Assembly (NCBI GenBank): GCA_944326545.1
Contig: CALVEH010000001.1
Span: 259,422-323,421 of the forward strand
Length of the DNA: 64,000 nt
Direction: 5' to 3'
DNA from: Candidatus Gastranaerophilales bacterium
GTDB taxonomy: Bacteria > Cyanobacteriota > Vampirovibrionia > Gastranaerophilales > Gastranaerophilaceae
The notes under the pieces were generated by a model. That model worked only from the letters and a program-made list of their open reading frames with translations. It was not told the DNA's origin and ran no database searches. A program made the translations under genes and the position numbers. This document shows positions 9,077 through 17,615 of this stretch, in pieces. The first letter of the stretch is position 1; each line of letters begins with the position of its first letter.

Positions 9077-9112
9077 AAAAGAGTGTGACTTTTATAAAGT
9101 TCACACTCTTTT
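9077..9112 (-). terminator. Rho-independent terminator of the SLH protein gene
   Basis: A 12-base-pair perfect stem (AAAAGAGTGTGA with TCACACTCTTTT) encloses a 12-base AT-rich loop and is followed by a T run on the minus strand. It lies 22 bases after the SLH gene stop. The flanking A and T runs would allow it to work in both directions. Confidence 0.85.
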
Positions 9113-9133
9113 AAATTAGCTACCTTGAATTAA

Positions 9134-11266
9134 TTATTTGCATCCGCAATCATCGTCGCAATCGCAAGGTTCAGGGGCTGCACAAGGGTCGCAAGGTTGT
9201 TGGATAGGTGCTGCACAACCTGTGCAAGAGTTGCAACCGAAAGCAACTGTGATGTTTTCTCTTGGGTTAACAGATGTAACTCTGTTGCCTTTTGGGTCAA
9301 CAAGGTATGCAACTTCGTCGCCTGTTGTTTGTAAAAGGCCCATTGTACCTGATAGAGCAGTTCTTGTGAGGTCGATAGGAGCTTTTACAAGAGCTTTAGA
9401 TGCATCCATTAAGCTTCTACCAGCTGCTGGTAATTCACCTTGTAGTGTTTCACCAAGAGTAAGACCTACGCCGTCAGTTACGTGTTCTGCTGCGTTACCT
9501 GCTGCAATAATTGCTCCGCCTACTGTTCTACCTACGGTACCAACGATACTGCCTGCCCAGTTAAATGGCATTTCAATTGCTCTTGCAAAGAAGTTTGGTT
9601 TTTTGTCGTTTTTAACTTGAGCTGTAAGTACTTGTTGCGGCAAGTCAGCTTTGCAGTTGTGGCATTGAATTCTTTCAAAAGAAAGTTTTAAACCGCCTTT
9701 GCAGTTGCCTGTTGGTCTTTCAACTTCGGTAACTTTACCGTAAACATTTGAACCAGCAGGGAATGTTTTACCGTCAATTGTTACTGCTTCAGTTGTTTTT
9801 GCTGCAAATCTGTCACCGATTGTAGCTGATTTTGCACTGATTTCGTCTTCAAATTTTAAACAAAGTGTAGGAATAGTTACAACTTCGTCTTTTGCCATAA
9901 ATGCTGCGCCGCCTGTGCATCCGCAATCAGATGTGTAAGCTACGTCTTTTTTAGAATAGCCCATTGCTACTCTGACTGATTCAAGCATTGATGCTACATC
10001 AGCACGGCTTGCATCTTTGCAGGCTTGGATTTCATTTGGGTTTGGAACATCATTCAATGCACCTGATTCAATAGCTTTTGCTACAGGGATTTTTGCCCAA
10101 GCAGGTACTTTATTTCCGTCGCAATATTTGCTTAAGATTTGTTCTGCTTTGCAATTATCCATTTCGCAAGGTATACCTTTTGCGAGTGTTACCATTGCTT
10201 CTGCTCTTGAAACAGGTTTGTTCGGATGGAACATATCTCCTGGGTAGCCTTCCATTAATCCGTTAGCTACAGCTGTGTTAATAGCTTGGTTTGCCCAGTG
10301 ATCTGCAGGAACATCTTTAAATTGTTTAGAAGGGCATCCGCAGCTTCTTAAATTGAATCCGTTAACAGCCATTGATGCGATTTCTGCACGTGATACAGGT
10401 AAATTTGGTTTGAATGTTCTGTCAGGGTAACCGGCTACAACTTTGTTTTCTGCAAGAAGGTTGATGTCACAACCAGCCCAGAATCCGTCAGGAACATCTT
10501 CAAATGAAGAAGCACCAGTTATTGGTGAAGCACCGCCTGTGATTGGTGCATTGTAAGGAACGATTGTTCTTTTAATAACTTGCATTCCTGATTGTGTTTG
10601 CATTTCTACAGGGCAACCGCCGTTTGTTGCTGTTGGGTCAACAGGTGCTGCACCGCCTGTAATCATTTGGTTGAAGTCAAAGTTTGTATTGCCAATTACA
10701 GGCATGTTTGCTGCTGCTCCGGTTGTAATACCTTCTCCGCAACCGCATCCGCAAGTTGGCAGATCAGAAACCATTACACCCGGTGTTGGGCATAAAGAAC
10801 AACCGCATTGTGATGATTCGCCAATAATTACATTATTAGCTTCAGAACCTACTGATTGGCTATCAGAGTATACGTTTGCTGGGTAAGCATAATGCTGCTT
10901 TGATACTGATTTGCCGTCACATTGAGAAGCGCATACAGACTGTACTACAGGTTGGCAATCACAAGGTGGAGCAACCGCTTCACAAGGGTTGCAAGGATCT
11001 ACAGGTGCGCAAGTGTTGCAAGGGTCACAAGGACAAGGTGCTGCTGCACCTGTTTCGCATCCGCAATCGTTTTGTGGTGCAGGTGTGCAAGGGCAGACTG
11101 CTGTTGAAGGCGTTACATCTGCCTCACATCCTGATAACGGGCAAGCAGCAAGTTTTGTCATATCTAAACTTGAAATATCTACGTTACTTGCAATCCCCGA
11201 GTTCATTGTACCTGCCATCAATCCTATTGTTAGGGCTGCGGCAAGTGTAAGTTTGTTAATTGTCAT
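9134..11266 (-). CDS. Cysteine-rich exported protein with S-layer homology domains
   Basis: This 710-residue protein starts with a signal peptide (about residues 1-27, cut near GIAS). Residues 40-180 form a Cys/Pro-rich region with 22 cysteines as CxC and CxxC pairs. SLH domains follow at about 255-310 and 317-372 (FKDVPADHWANQAI, GYPGDMFHPNKPVSRAEA), with a weaker third at 385-435. Residues 465-550 look like a beta-rich domain (IDGKTFPAGSNVYGKV), then an alanine/glycine-rich stretch and a C-terminal tail with ten cysteines ending in CGCK. It has 45 cysteines in all. SLH domains bind cell-wall-linked polymers, so an envelope location is likely; no porin domain is seen. A strong AAGGAGGG ribosome site suggests high expression. 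Confidence 0.8.
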   Translation of the reverse strand: MTINKLTLAAALTIGLMAGTMNSGIASNVDISSLDMTKLAACPLSGCEADVTPSTAVCPCTPAPQNDCGCETGAAAPCPCDPCNTCAPVDPCNPCEAVAPPCDCQPVVQSVCASQCDGKSVSKQHYAYPANVYSDSQSVGSEANNVIIGESSQCGCSLCPTPGVMVSDLPTCGCGCGEGITTGAAANMPVIGNTNFDFNQMITGGAAPVDPTATNGGCPVEMQTQSGMQVIKRTIVPYNAPITGGASPITGASSFEDVPDGFWAGCDINLLAENKVVAGYPDRTFKPNLPVSRAEIASMAVNGFNLRSCGCPSKQFKDVPADHWANQAINTAVANGLMEGYPGDMFHPNKPVSRAEAMVTLAKGIPCEMDNCKAEQILSKYCDGNKVPAWAKIPVAKAIESGALNDVPNPNEIQACKDASRADVASMLESVRVAMGYSKKDVAYTSDCGCTGGAAFMAKDEVVTIPTLCLKFEDEISAKSATIGDRFAAKTTEAVTIDGKTFPAGSNVYGKVTEVERPTGNCKGGLKLSFERIQCHNCKADLPQQVLTAQVKNDKKPNFFARAIEMPFNWAGSIVGTVGRTVGGAIIAAGNAAEHVTDGVGLTLGETLQGELPAAGRSLMDASKALVKAPIDLTRTALSGTMGLLQTTGDEVAYLVDPKGNRVTSVNPRENITVAFGCNSCTGCAAPIQQPCDPCAAPEPCDCDDDCGCK

Positions 11267-11549
11267 CTTTCCCTCCTTAATTAAACAAACTGAAATCGGA
11301 TTTTTGTATTCAAATCCAATTTATGATTATTAACATCTTATGCCGTATTATTACTGAGAAACCTGCAAAAAATCATTACCGCAAGCGATTGCCTTGGCAG
11401 GCTATTAGTATTTGTTTATCAATAATATTTTTTATTCAAAATCCTGTAAATGCACTAGCTGCATGGGGTTACATTTGCTACAAAAATAGTATATAATATA
11501 AGTAGAAGATTATACTTCATTGCGTTACTAAGAAAAGAAACAGGGAAAA
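11267..11549. other. Divergent intergenic region between the SLH gene and a small ORF
   Basis: These 283 bases hold the SLH leader on the minus strand and the promoter of the small plus-strand gene. On the minus strand a weak stem-loop (GGATTT/AAATCC, about 11300-11320) lies just before the ribosome site, and further out CCTGCC/GGCAGG-like segments near 11364-11402 could pair imperfectly. No RNA family was recognised. Confidence 0.4.
11469..11497 (+). promoter_or_regulatory. Predicted promoter of the 87-residue protein gene
   Basis: TTACAT (11469-11474) and a perfect TATAAT (11492-11497) are separated by 17 bases. Transcription would start near 11504, giving a leader of about 46 bases. Confidence 0.6.
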
Positions 11550-11813
11550 ATGTCTTTTGGCATCAATGGTCCAAGTCCCAAATTCGGGATTCAAGAAGCA
11601 CAAAACATGCGCAACAACGGTGGCGGTGGTAATTTGGGCTATTTTCAACGCAGAAAAAAAGATGATAAAAAGAAAAAAGATGAAATAGATGTTTTTCAAT
11701 CTAATGATGAGAATGATATTTTTGTTCCTGAAGAAGCGCTTGAAGATGATGGTATTTTGAAAAAAGCTTCTGATTTTATAAAACAATTTAAAAAACCAAG
11801 AAGGTCGTTATAA
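11550..11813 (+). CDS. Small hypothetical protein, 87 residues
   Basis: I do not recognise the family. The protein has a Gly/Asn-rich N-terminus (NNGGGGNLGYF), a lysine/aspartate stretch (RRKKDDKKKKD) and an acidic then basic C-terminus. No signal peptide or membrane helix is seen. It is preferred over the overlapping minus-strand frame (11517-11786) because it has a good promoter, a purine-rich ribosome site (AGGGAAAA) and a terminator directly downstream. Confidence 0.6.
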   Translation: MSFGINGPSPKFGIQEAQNMRNNGGGGNLGYFQRRKKDDKKKKDEIDVFQSNDENDIFVPEEALEDDGILKKASDFIKQFKKPRRSL

Positions 11814-11820
11814 AACAATA

Positions 11821-11850
11821 AAAAAGCTCTGAAGATTCAGAGCTTTTTTT
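11821..11850. terminator. Bidirectional Rho-independent terminator
   Basis: AGCTCTGAA pairs with TTCAGAGCT, flanked by five A on the left and seven T on the right. It sits between two convergent small genes and can end both transcripts. Confidence 0.85.
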
Positions 11851-11866
11851 ATATTCTATTTTTATT

Positions 11867-12121
11867 TTATGCGTATAACATTTGTAATTTAGCACCGGGC
11901 TCAGCGTTATTTGGTTGAAGTTCACCTGTTCCGTTATATGCAGGGATGAATCTTCTTACATCAGCCAGTTCTCTATCAACAGCAGAACCACCGGATGTTC
12001 CGAATGCACCGCCGGCTTTTTCTGTGCCGCCGACACGTTGGGTGCCTTGACCGCCTACAGCACCAATTTGCTGTACCGGTTGTTGAAATAGATTAACTTT
12101 TGGAATTTCAAATCCGCCCAT
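11867..12121 (-). CDS. Small hypothetical protein, 84 residues
   Basis: The family is not recognised. It is Gly/Gln/Ala-rich in the first half (QQIGAVGGQGTQRVGG) and has no signal peptide or membrane helix. The start is supported by an AAGGA ribosome site, and the gene is framed by terminators at 11821-11850 (downstream) and 12246-12279 (the end of secY). The second half (RELADVRRFIPAYNGTGELQPNN) is the most protein-like part. Lineage-specific hypothetical genes with such short disordered products are common in this window. Confidence 0.55.
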   Translation of the reverse strand: MGGFEIPKVNLFQQPVQQIGAVGGQGTQRVGGTEKAGGAFGTSGGSAVDRELADVRRFIPAYNGTGELQPNNAEPGAKLQMLYA

Positions 12122-12245
12122 GATTTTCCTTTGATTAAACTCTATATCTAAATAAAAACATGCGAATAAAAAAAATTGCTAGTTTTTTAACAAAGTTTAC
12201 AAAAGTTTTAGTTATTTTATTCTGTTTTTTATAATTAACCAAAAA

Positions 12246-12279
12246 GAAAACCCTTACAAATTGCTTAATAAGGGTTTTC
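12246..12279 (-). terminator. Rho-independent terminator of the rpsE-rpmD-rplO-secY operon
   Basis: An 11-base-pair stem (GAAAACCCTTA with TAAGGGTTTTC) with a 12-base loop is followed on the minus strand by CTTTTTGG. It lies 26 bases after the secY stop. Confidence 0.8.
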
Positions 12280-12304
12280 TAAATAGTATTTATATTTCTT
12301 TATT

Positions 12305-13654
12305 CTACTTTGGTTCTTTTAAGAAGCTTTCGTAGTTTCTTGCAAGGAGTTGTGTCTTAATTTGATTAATGAAATCAAGAGCAACCCCAACCATGATGAT
12401 TAAAGATGTTGCACCAATACCTTGTAAAGTAGTGATATTGGTAATGTAAGACGCTCCTGACGGAATCAAAGCAATGATACCTAAGCATAGTGCACCTAAC
12501 AATGTAAGTCTTGAAATAATTTTATCAAGAGCTTCTGCTGTTGGTTTACCAGGTTTTATGCCAGGGATAGAAGATCCGTATTTTTTGAGGTTGTTTGCTA
12601 TTTCTTTAGGCTGCATGTTTGGCATAATTGATGCATAGAAGAAAGTTAAGAAAACAATCAACAAGAAATACAATAGATAGTGAATCCATCCGGAAGGGCT
12701 CAATACTGTTGATAACCAAGTGATAGAGTCTTTCAAAGCCCCTGCCGGTAAGTTAGCTTGCCCAATAATGCTTATAACTGTTGTTGGGAAAAGCAAAATT
12801 GCAATCGCAAAGATGATTGGCATTACACCACCAGGGTTCATTTTAAACGGAATATAAGTATTAACTCCGCCGTATATTTTGTTACCAACCTGTCTTTTAG
12901 GGTTAACAATAAGAACTTTTCTTACTGCTTCTTGCATAATTACAATTAATACCATTGTTGCAAAGAAGATTGCCAACAATACTAATAAAGCAAGCTGCAA
13001 TGAAGAATCATTTGCAACAAGCTGACCTGTTTTTTCAAAATAGAAAGGTATTCTTGAAATGATACCGACGAAAATCAACATAGAACCGCCGTTACCAATA
13101 CCTCTTTCTGTCATAAGTTCAGCAAGCCACATAACAAATACTGAACCTGCAGTTAAAATTATTGCAGAACCGATGAAAAAGGCGATGTGTGATACACCCG
13201 GCAAAATAGCTGCAGGTGCTTGATGTAACAAGTACAACAAGAAAATACAAGCTTGAAAGAAAGATATAAATACAGTGAAGTATCTTGTGTATTGAGAAAT
13301 CTTTCTTCTTCCTGCTTCGCCTTCTTCTTTTTGCAACTGTTCAAGGTGTGGAATAATTACCGTTAAAAGTTGCATGATAATTGATGCTGTGATATATGGT
13401 CCGATACCTAATGCCAATATAGAAACATTTGCTAACGCACCACCTGAAAATAAATCGATAAAACCGATAATATTGTTGCCCTGAGCGATTTTAGAAAAAA
13501 CTTCGTTGTTGATACCATATAACGGTAAAGCAACACCTAATCTAAAAACAACAATCATTGCAAAAGTAAATATTAATTTTGCTTTCAAGCCGGAAGCCTG
13601 AAACATAGAGACCACATCATCCATAGATGGGGGCTTCATTCTTGCATTTTGCAT
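12305..13654 (-). CDS. secY: Preprotein translocase subunit SecY
   Basis: SecY is the channel-forming subunit of the SecYEG translocon in the inner membrane. The 449 residues show ten hydrophobic segments, the SecY signatures FRLGVALPLYGIN and GIGPYITASIIMQLL, and TERGIGNGGSMLIFVGIISR before the cytoplasmic loops. The cytoplasmic tail is short. It ends the rpsE-rpmD-rplO-secY cluster. In most bacteria adk, map or infA follow secY; here a terminator does, and infA lies 42 kb away on the other strand. Confidence 0.97.
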   Translation of the reverse strand: MQNARMKPPSMDDVVSMFQASGLKAKLIFTFAMIVVFRLGVALPLYGINNEVFSKIAQGNNIIGFIDLFSGGALANVSILALGIGPYITASIIMQLLTVIIPHLEQLQKEEGEAGRRKISQYTRYFTVFISFFQACIFLLYLLHQAPAAILPGVSHIAFFIGSAIILTAGSVFVMWLAELMTERGIGNGGSMLIFVGIISRIPFYFEKTGQLVANDSSLQLALLVLLAIFFATMVLIVIMQEAVRKVLIVNPKRQVGNKIYGGVNTYIPFKMNPGGVMPIIFAIAILLFPTTVISIIGQANLPAGALKDSITWLSTVLSPSGWIHYLLYFLLIVFLTFFYASIMPNMQPKEIANNLKKYGSSIPGIKPGKPTAEALDKIISRLTLLGALCLGIIALIPSGASYITNITTLQGIGATSLIIMVGVALDFINQIKTQLLARNYESFLKEPK

Positions 13655-13709
13655 TTGAGTATTATCCTCTCCATATTATCTGCCCGTAATTATAAACGGG
13701 TTAAATGGT

Positions 13710-13745
13710 ATAACCGCAAGCCCTGTTTTTGAGCTTGCGGTTTAT
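13710..13745 (-). promoter_or_regulatory. Stem-loop between rplO and secY (possible attenuator or processing site)
   Basis: AACCGCAAGC pairs perfectly with GCTTGCGGTT around an 11-base loop, directly after the rplO stop. A smaller stem CCCGT/ACGGG (about 13683-13700) follows before secY. The strong stem lacks a full T run on the minus strand (TTATACCATTT), so partial termination or RNA processing is more likely than a full stop. Confidence 0.5.
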
Positions 13746-13752
13746 ACAATCA

Positions 13753-14205
13753 TTAAACTAATTCAGCTTTACCGCCTGCTTTTTCGATTTTTTCTTTAGC
13801 TGACGGAGTGAAGTATCTTGCTTTAACTGTAACAGCTTTTGAAATTTCACCGTTACCCAAAACTCTTAATACTTCTGAGCTTGGGTGAGCTTTGCCGTTT
13901 TCGATTAACCAGCACAAATCAATTTCAGTAGCATCTAATTTTTCGATGTCTTTTACGTTGATTTCTGCGCAGTTAAGAGCTGCAAAGTTTCTGAAGCCTT
14001 TAAGTTTAGGCATTTGTCTGTAAGATGGCATTTGTCCACCTTCGAAACCTCTCTTTTGAGAGCTGCCTGAACGTTGTCCTTCACCGTTATGACCACGGCA
14101 AGATGTTTTACCGTGACCTGATGATCTGCCTCTGCCTACTCTTTTTATTTTGTGAGTAGCACCTTCAGCAGGTCTTAAATCTTCTAATGTTATTCTTTCT
14201 GCCAT
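13753..14205 (-). CDS. rplO: 50S ribosomal protein L15
   Basis: L15 is a late-assembly large-subunit protein that contacts 23S rRNA. The N-terminus carries KRVGRGRSSGHGKTSCRGHNGEGQRSG, split here as the Gly/Arg-rich rRNA-binding tail at residues 22-48, and the middle holds RGFEGGQMPSYRQMPK. The 150-residue length is standard. It sits between rpmD and secY, the usual spc-operon order. Confidence 0.97.
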   Translation of the reverse strand: MAERITLEDLRPAEGATHKIKRVGRGRSSGHGKTSCRGHNGEGQRSGSSQKRGFEGGQMPSYRQMPKLKGFRNFAALNCAEINVKDIEKLDATEIDLCWLIENGKAHPSSEVLRVLGNGEISKAVTVKARYFTPSAKEKIEKAGGKAELV

Positions 14206-14240
14206 TTTTATATGTCCTTATTAATTATTGTACTTAACTA

Positions 14241-14432
14241 CTACTTAATAACTGTAACAAGGTGAGGAACTTTGTTTACCATACCCATGATTGTTGGGCT
14301 GGCAAAGTGTTCAACAACATCGTTAGTCTTTTTCAAACCAAGAGCTCTAACTACTTTGATTTGGTCTTTTGTTGAGCCGATTAAACTTCTTGTAAGCTTA
14401 ATCGAAACTTTTTCAAATTTATCTTTAGCCAT
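14241..14432 (-). CDS. rpmD: 50S ribosomal protein L30
   Basis: L30 is a 63-residue ribosomal protein. The segments VSIKLTRSLIGSTKDQIKVVRALGLKK and VVEHFASPTIMGMVNKVPHLV are the family signature. It keeps the canonical position between rpsE and rplO. Photosynthetic cyanobacteria generally lack L30, so its presence is worth noting if the organism is a non-photosynthetic cyanobacterial relative. Confidence 0.95.
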   Translation of the reverse strand: MAKDKFEKVSIKLTRSLIGSTKDQIKVVRALGLKKTNDVVEHFASPTIMGMVNKVPHLVTVIK

Positions 14433-14484
14433 TTTTATTATTTCCTTTTCTTAATTTGTTTGTTCTGATTAAAACTTACGCTAA

Positions 14485-15129
14485 TTATGCATTAAGCATT
14501 TGGTTAAGAGACAAACCTCTAGTTTTAGCAACATCGTTGAATGTTCTCAATTCTTTTAATGCTTCCATAGTAGCATTAGCTGCGTTAAGCGGAGATTTTG
14601 AACCTAAAGATTTGCTCAAAATGTTTTCGATACCAGCAAGTTCTAATACTGCACGAACAGCACCACCTGCGATAACACCAGTACCTTGAGAAGCAGGTTT
14701 CAACATAACAGCACCGGCTCCTGAACGACCTGTGATAGGGTGAGGAATTGTTGTTTTGAATATAGGTACTGTAATAAGATTTTTTCTGCCTTCTGCAATG
14801 GCTTTTTGAATAGCGATGATAACTTCAGAAGCTTTAGCACAGCCAACACCTACTTGGCCTTTGCCGTTACCAACGATAACGATAGCTCTAAAGCTCAATT
14901 TTTTACCACCTTTTACAACTTTTGTTACACGGCTGATTTGAACAACTCTTTCTTTCCATTCAGATTGAGGAGCATTTTCAACTGTTTCAACTTTTTTTCT
15001 GCCTTTGCCCTTAGCTTGACCTCTGCCTTTTTTGCCTTGAGCAGGTGCTTTTTCTTCTGTTGATTCAACAGCTTCTGCAACTTCTGCAGTTTCAACTGTT
15101 TCAACTTCTTGAATTTCTTTTTCTTCCAC
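14485..15129 (-). CDS. rpsE: 30S ribosomal protein S5 with a long N-terminal extension
   Basis: S5 helps shape the mRNA entry tunnel and decoding accuracy. The core begins near residue 58 ([20 protein letters not shown]) and carries [19 protein letters not shown] and the C-terminal dsRNA-binding-like fold. The length is 214 residues against about 166 in E. coli, because about 55 residues precede the core: an acidic Glu/Val/Ala run and then a basic [13 protein letters not shown] run. It is the first gene of a detached spc fragment. rplR and rplF, normally just upstream, are absent here. Confidence 0.95.
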   Translation of the reverse strand: MEEKEIQEVETVETAEVAEAVESTEEKAPAQGKKGRGQAKGKGRKKVETVENAPQSEWKERVVQISRVTKVVKGGKKLSFRAIVIVGNGKGQVGVGCAKASEVIIAIQKAIAEGRKNLITVPIFKTTIPHPITGRSGAGAVMLKPASQGTGVIAGGAVRAVLELAGIENILSKSLGSKSPLNAANATMEALKELRTFNDVAKTRGLSLNQMLNA

Positions 15130-15371
15130 TGTATTACCTTTCCTTAGTGTGTTTGTAAACTATTTAAAACAATTTAACAACAAAAGTAAAACCGAAAAAT
15201 ATCGGTCGAACGTATATTAAATTGTTGGGTAACTTTTCTGACATTATTATCATACATGGTAATTTTTTTTGCGCAATACAACTGGTAATATTTTGTAACG
15301 AGAATACATATTTTTAATATTTGACTTATAATGTATACATATTTTGTCCATCAAATTTGAAAGGCGCTAAT

Positions 15372-17615
15372 ATGCAAAAAAATGCCCACAAAAATGTTAA
15401 TTTTAAAAGATTATTACCGGTTGTATTTTTGCTAGCTATGATGAATCTTCCAGCTTTTTCGGAAGATAATGTAGTTAAGGTGAACTACGATAATTCAGGA
15501 TACTCGGAACAAGGTTCTGTGTATTACAACAATGGGCTAAATTATCTTAAATCTAATCAATATACTGAAGCCATTACTGAATTTAGAAAGGCTTTGAGAG
15601 AAAACCCACAAGATAAGTCTTCAAGAATTCAATTGGTAAATGCATACCTTGCTCGTGCCCAGTACTTTAATAATAAAGCGATGGACTATAATAAAGCTGC
15701 AAATGATTTGCGTTCGGCTCTTTTTTATATGAAGTATTACAATAACGAACCTGCTGATGCAAAATACATTGCTGACATTAATACGATGGAAGAAAATCTG
15801 GAGACGATCCTTTATGCGATAAATGCAGACCAAACACCTAAAGGTCATTTTATGATGGGGAAATCTCTGAGAGCTCAAGGTGAATTTGCGGCAGCTATGA
15901 CAGAGTTTCAAAAATCGGTTAACGATACAACATACCGCAAGCCATCTTTGGCAAATATCGGTGAAATATACTACGTGTTGAATTTAAATACACAAGCTGT
16001 TGACAGTTTGAAAGAGGCAATAGCTCTTGATAATAAAAACAACAATCTTCATTTAAAACTTGCAGGTGCTTATGAAAGACTTGGTAAAGTTGATTTGGCT
16101 GCAGAAGAATACAATAAAGCTTTAACAAAAGACGGTTGTAATGAAGATGTAATAATGTCATTGGAAAACATTTGGCGTCAAAAGGTTTCTGATGATCCTA
16201 ACGATGCAGAAGCCCACGCAAACCTTGGGGCTGTGTTACAAAGAAAAAAAGATTATCAAGGGGCATTAGCCCAATATCAAATGGCTGAATCGATTAATCC
16301 TTCTAACACTACAACCAGACTCAATATGGGCACTTTGTACCAAGAACAAAAGGATTATGAAACAGCAATTGAAGCTTATGATACAATAACAAACTTTAAT
16401 CCTAATTTTATGCTTGCATATTTGTACAAAGCTCAGTGTTATAAGGCTTTGGGCAAAAAAGATGCTGCTATAGAAAACTATAAACTGGCTCTTAATCTTG
16501 ATCCAACTAATCAGGATATTAAAAACGAGCTGTATAATATGTATGAAACTACTATGACTCCTGAAGAAAAACTTGCATACTTAAAATCCCAAGTTTCTGA
16601 AGAACCAAATAATGCAGGTATTTTATACAATTATGCTTATGAACTTCATAAAGCAAACAGGGTTGCAGAAGCTATTCCTTACTATAATCAGGTAATTAAG
16701 CTTGCACCAAAAAATGAAAATGCTTATATAAATTTGGCTCAGGCATATACTCAACAAAGCAGCTATGATAAAGCTCGTGCAATTTTAACTGATGCAAAAG
16801 CTTTATTCCCAGAAAACCAAGTTATAAAAAAACAATTAGCATCTATCGATGCAGAAACTATTTCTCTGTTGTATAACGATGCGTCAAAATTATACAGCCA
16901 GAAAAAGTATCAAGAAGCTATTGCTGTTTATAACAAGATTTTACCTAACACCCCTGAATCTTTATTGGGTATAGGCGCTTGTTACCAAGCAATGGGTAAC
17001 AACAAGATGGCAGCTGAGTCTTACGCAAAATCACTTACTTTAGACCCACAAAATGTTGAAACTGCATATTTTACAGCATTAGCATACGCTAATGACAATA
17101 ACTATGCTAAAGCAAGAGAATATGCTCAAAAAGCTCTTGCTATAAACCCTCAACATAAATCAACAAAAGAACTTGTTGATTACGTAACAGAGCAAGAATC
17201 AACTGCTCAATTGGATAAGGCAATTGCTCTTATTGATGCTCAAAAAAATGCTGAGGCTATGACAATTTTGAATAATGTCATTAAGTCTGACCCTAAAAAC
17301 GCAGATGCGTACTATTATAGAGCCAGTGTTTATGACTCTCAGAAAAAATATCAATTGGCTATTAATGATTATAAAAAAGCATTGCAATTTAATCCTCAAT
17401 TGACTATTACAAACTACTCAATAGCAATTGATTACGATTATCTTGCACAATATTCAAACGCACTTTCATACTATAAAAAATATTTAGCAGAAACAAAGAA
17501 AGTTGGAGAAACAAACGAATACACAAGATATTCTGCAAAAAGAATACAGGATTTGAAAGCTTATGAACCAAAACCTGCAGCAACAAACACAAAGCCTGCC
17601 GCAACTAAAAAATAA
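15372..17615 (+). CDS. Exported tetratricopeptide-repeat protein
   Basis: This 747-residue protein begins with a signal peptide (KRLLPVVFLLAMMNLPAFSE) when started at the ATG at 15372, which has an AAAGG ribosome site; an upstream TTG in frame at 15321 overlaps a promoter-like TATAAT (15327-15332) and is rejected. The rest is an array of 34-residue TPR units (for example DAEAHANLGAVLQRKKDYQGALAQYQMA cut short here), about fifteen by eye, ending in a Pro/Ala/Thr/Lys tail. TPR arrays bind other proteins; the specific role is unknown. An envelope or periplasmic scaffold is inferred from the signal peptide. Confidence 0.85.
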   Translation: MQKNAHKNVNFKRLLPVVFLLAMMNLPAFSEDNVVKVNYDNSGYSEQGSVYYNNGLNYLKSNQYTEAITEFRKALRENPQDKSSRIQLVNAYLARAQYFNNKAMDYNKAANDLRSALFYMKYYNNEPADAKYIADINTMEENLETILYAINADQTPKGHFMMGKSLRAQGEFAAAMTEFQKSVNDTTYRKPSLANIGEIYYVLNLNTQAVDSLKEAIALDNKNNNLHLKLAGAYERLGKVDLAAEEYNKALTKDGCNEDVIMSLENIWRQKVSDDPNDAEAHANLGAVLQRKKDYQGALAQYQMAESINPSNTTTRLNMGTLYQEQKDYETAIEAYDTITNFNPNFMLAYLYKAQCYKALGKKDAAIENYKLALNLDPTNQDIKNELYNMYETTMTPEEKLAYLKSQVSEEPNNAGILYNYAYELHKANRVAEAIPYYNQVIKLAPKNENAYINLAQAYTQQSSYDKARAILTDAKALFPENQVIKKQLASIDAETISLLYNDASKLYSQKKYQEAIAVYNKILPNTPESLLGIGACYQAMGNNKMAAESYAKSLTLDPQNVETAYFTALAYANDNNYAKAREYAQKALAINPQHKSTKELVDYVTEQESTAQLDKAIALIDAQKNAEAMTILNNVIKSDPKNADAYYYRASVYDSQKKYQLAINDYKKALQFNPQLTITNYSIAIDYDYLAQYSNALSYYKKYLAETKKVGETNEYTRYSAKRIQDLKAYEPKPAATNTKPAATKK

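Noticed and set aside
9138-9620. Plus-strand ORF of 160 residues over the SLH gene
   Set aside because: Composition (Ser/Gln/Pro) mirrors the Cys/Gly-rich minus strand; no ribosome site, and the SLH protein has clear domains.
11361-11405. Possible small-ligand riboswitch in the SLH gene leader
   Set aside because: Only imperfect CCTGCC/GGCAGG pairing is seen and no known aptamer core was recognised.
11517-11786. Minus-strand ORF of 89 residues overlapping the small plus-strand gene
   Set aside because: It is Phe/Ile-rich in the way of antisense shadows; the plus frame has a promoter, a ribosome site and a terminator.
15321-15371. Longer N-terminus of the TPR protein from TTG at 15321
   Set aside because: It overlaps a TATAAT promoter-like element and would hide the signal peptide that starts at 15372.
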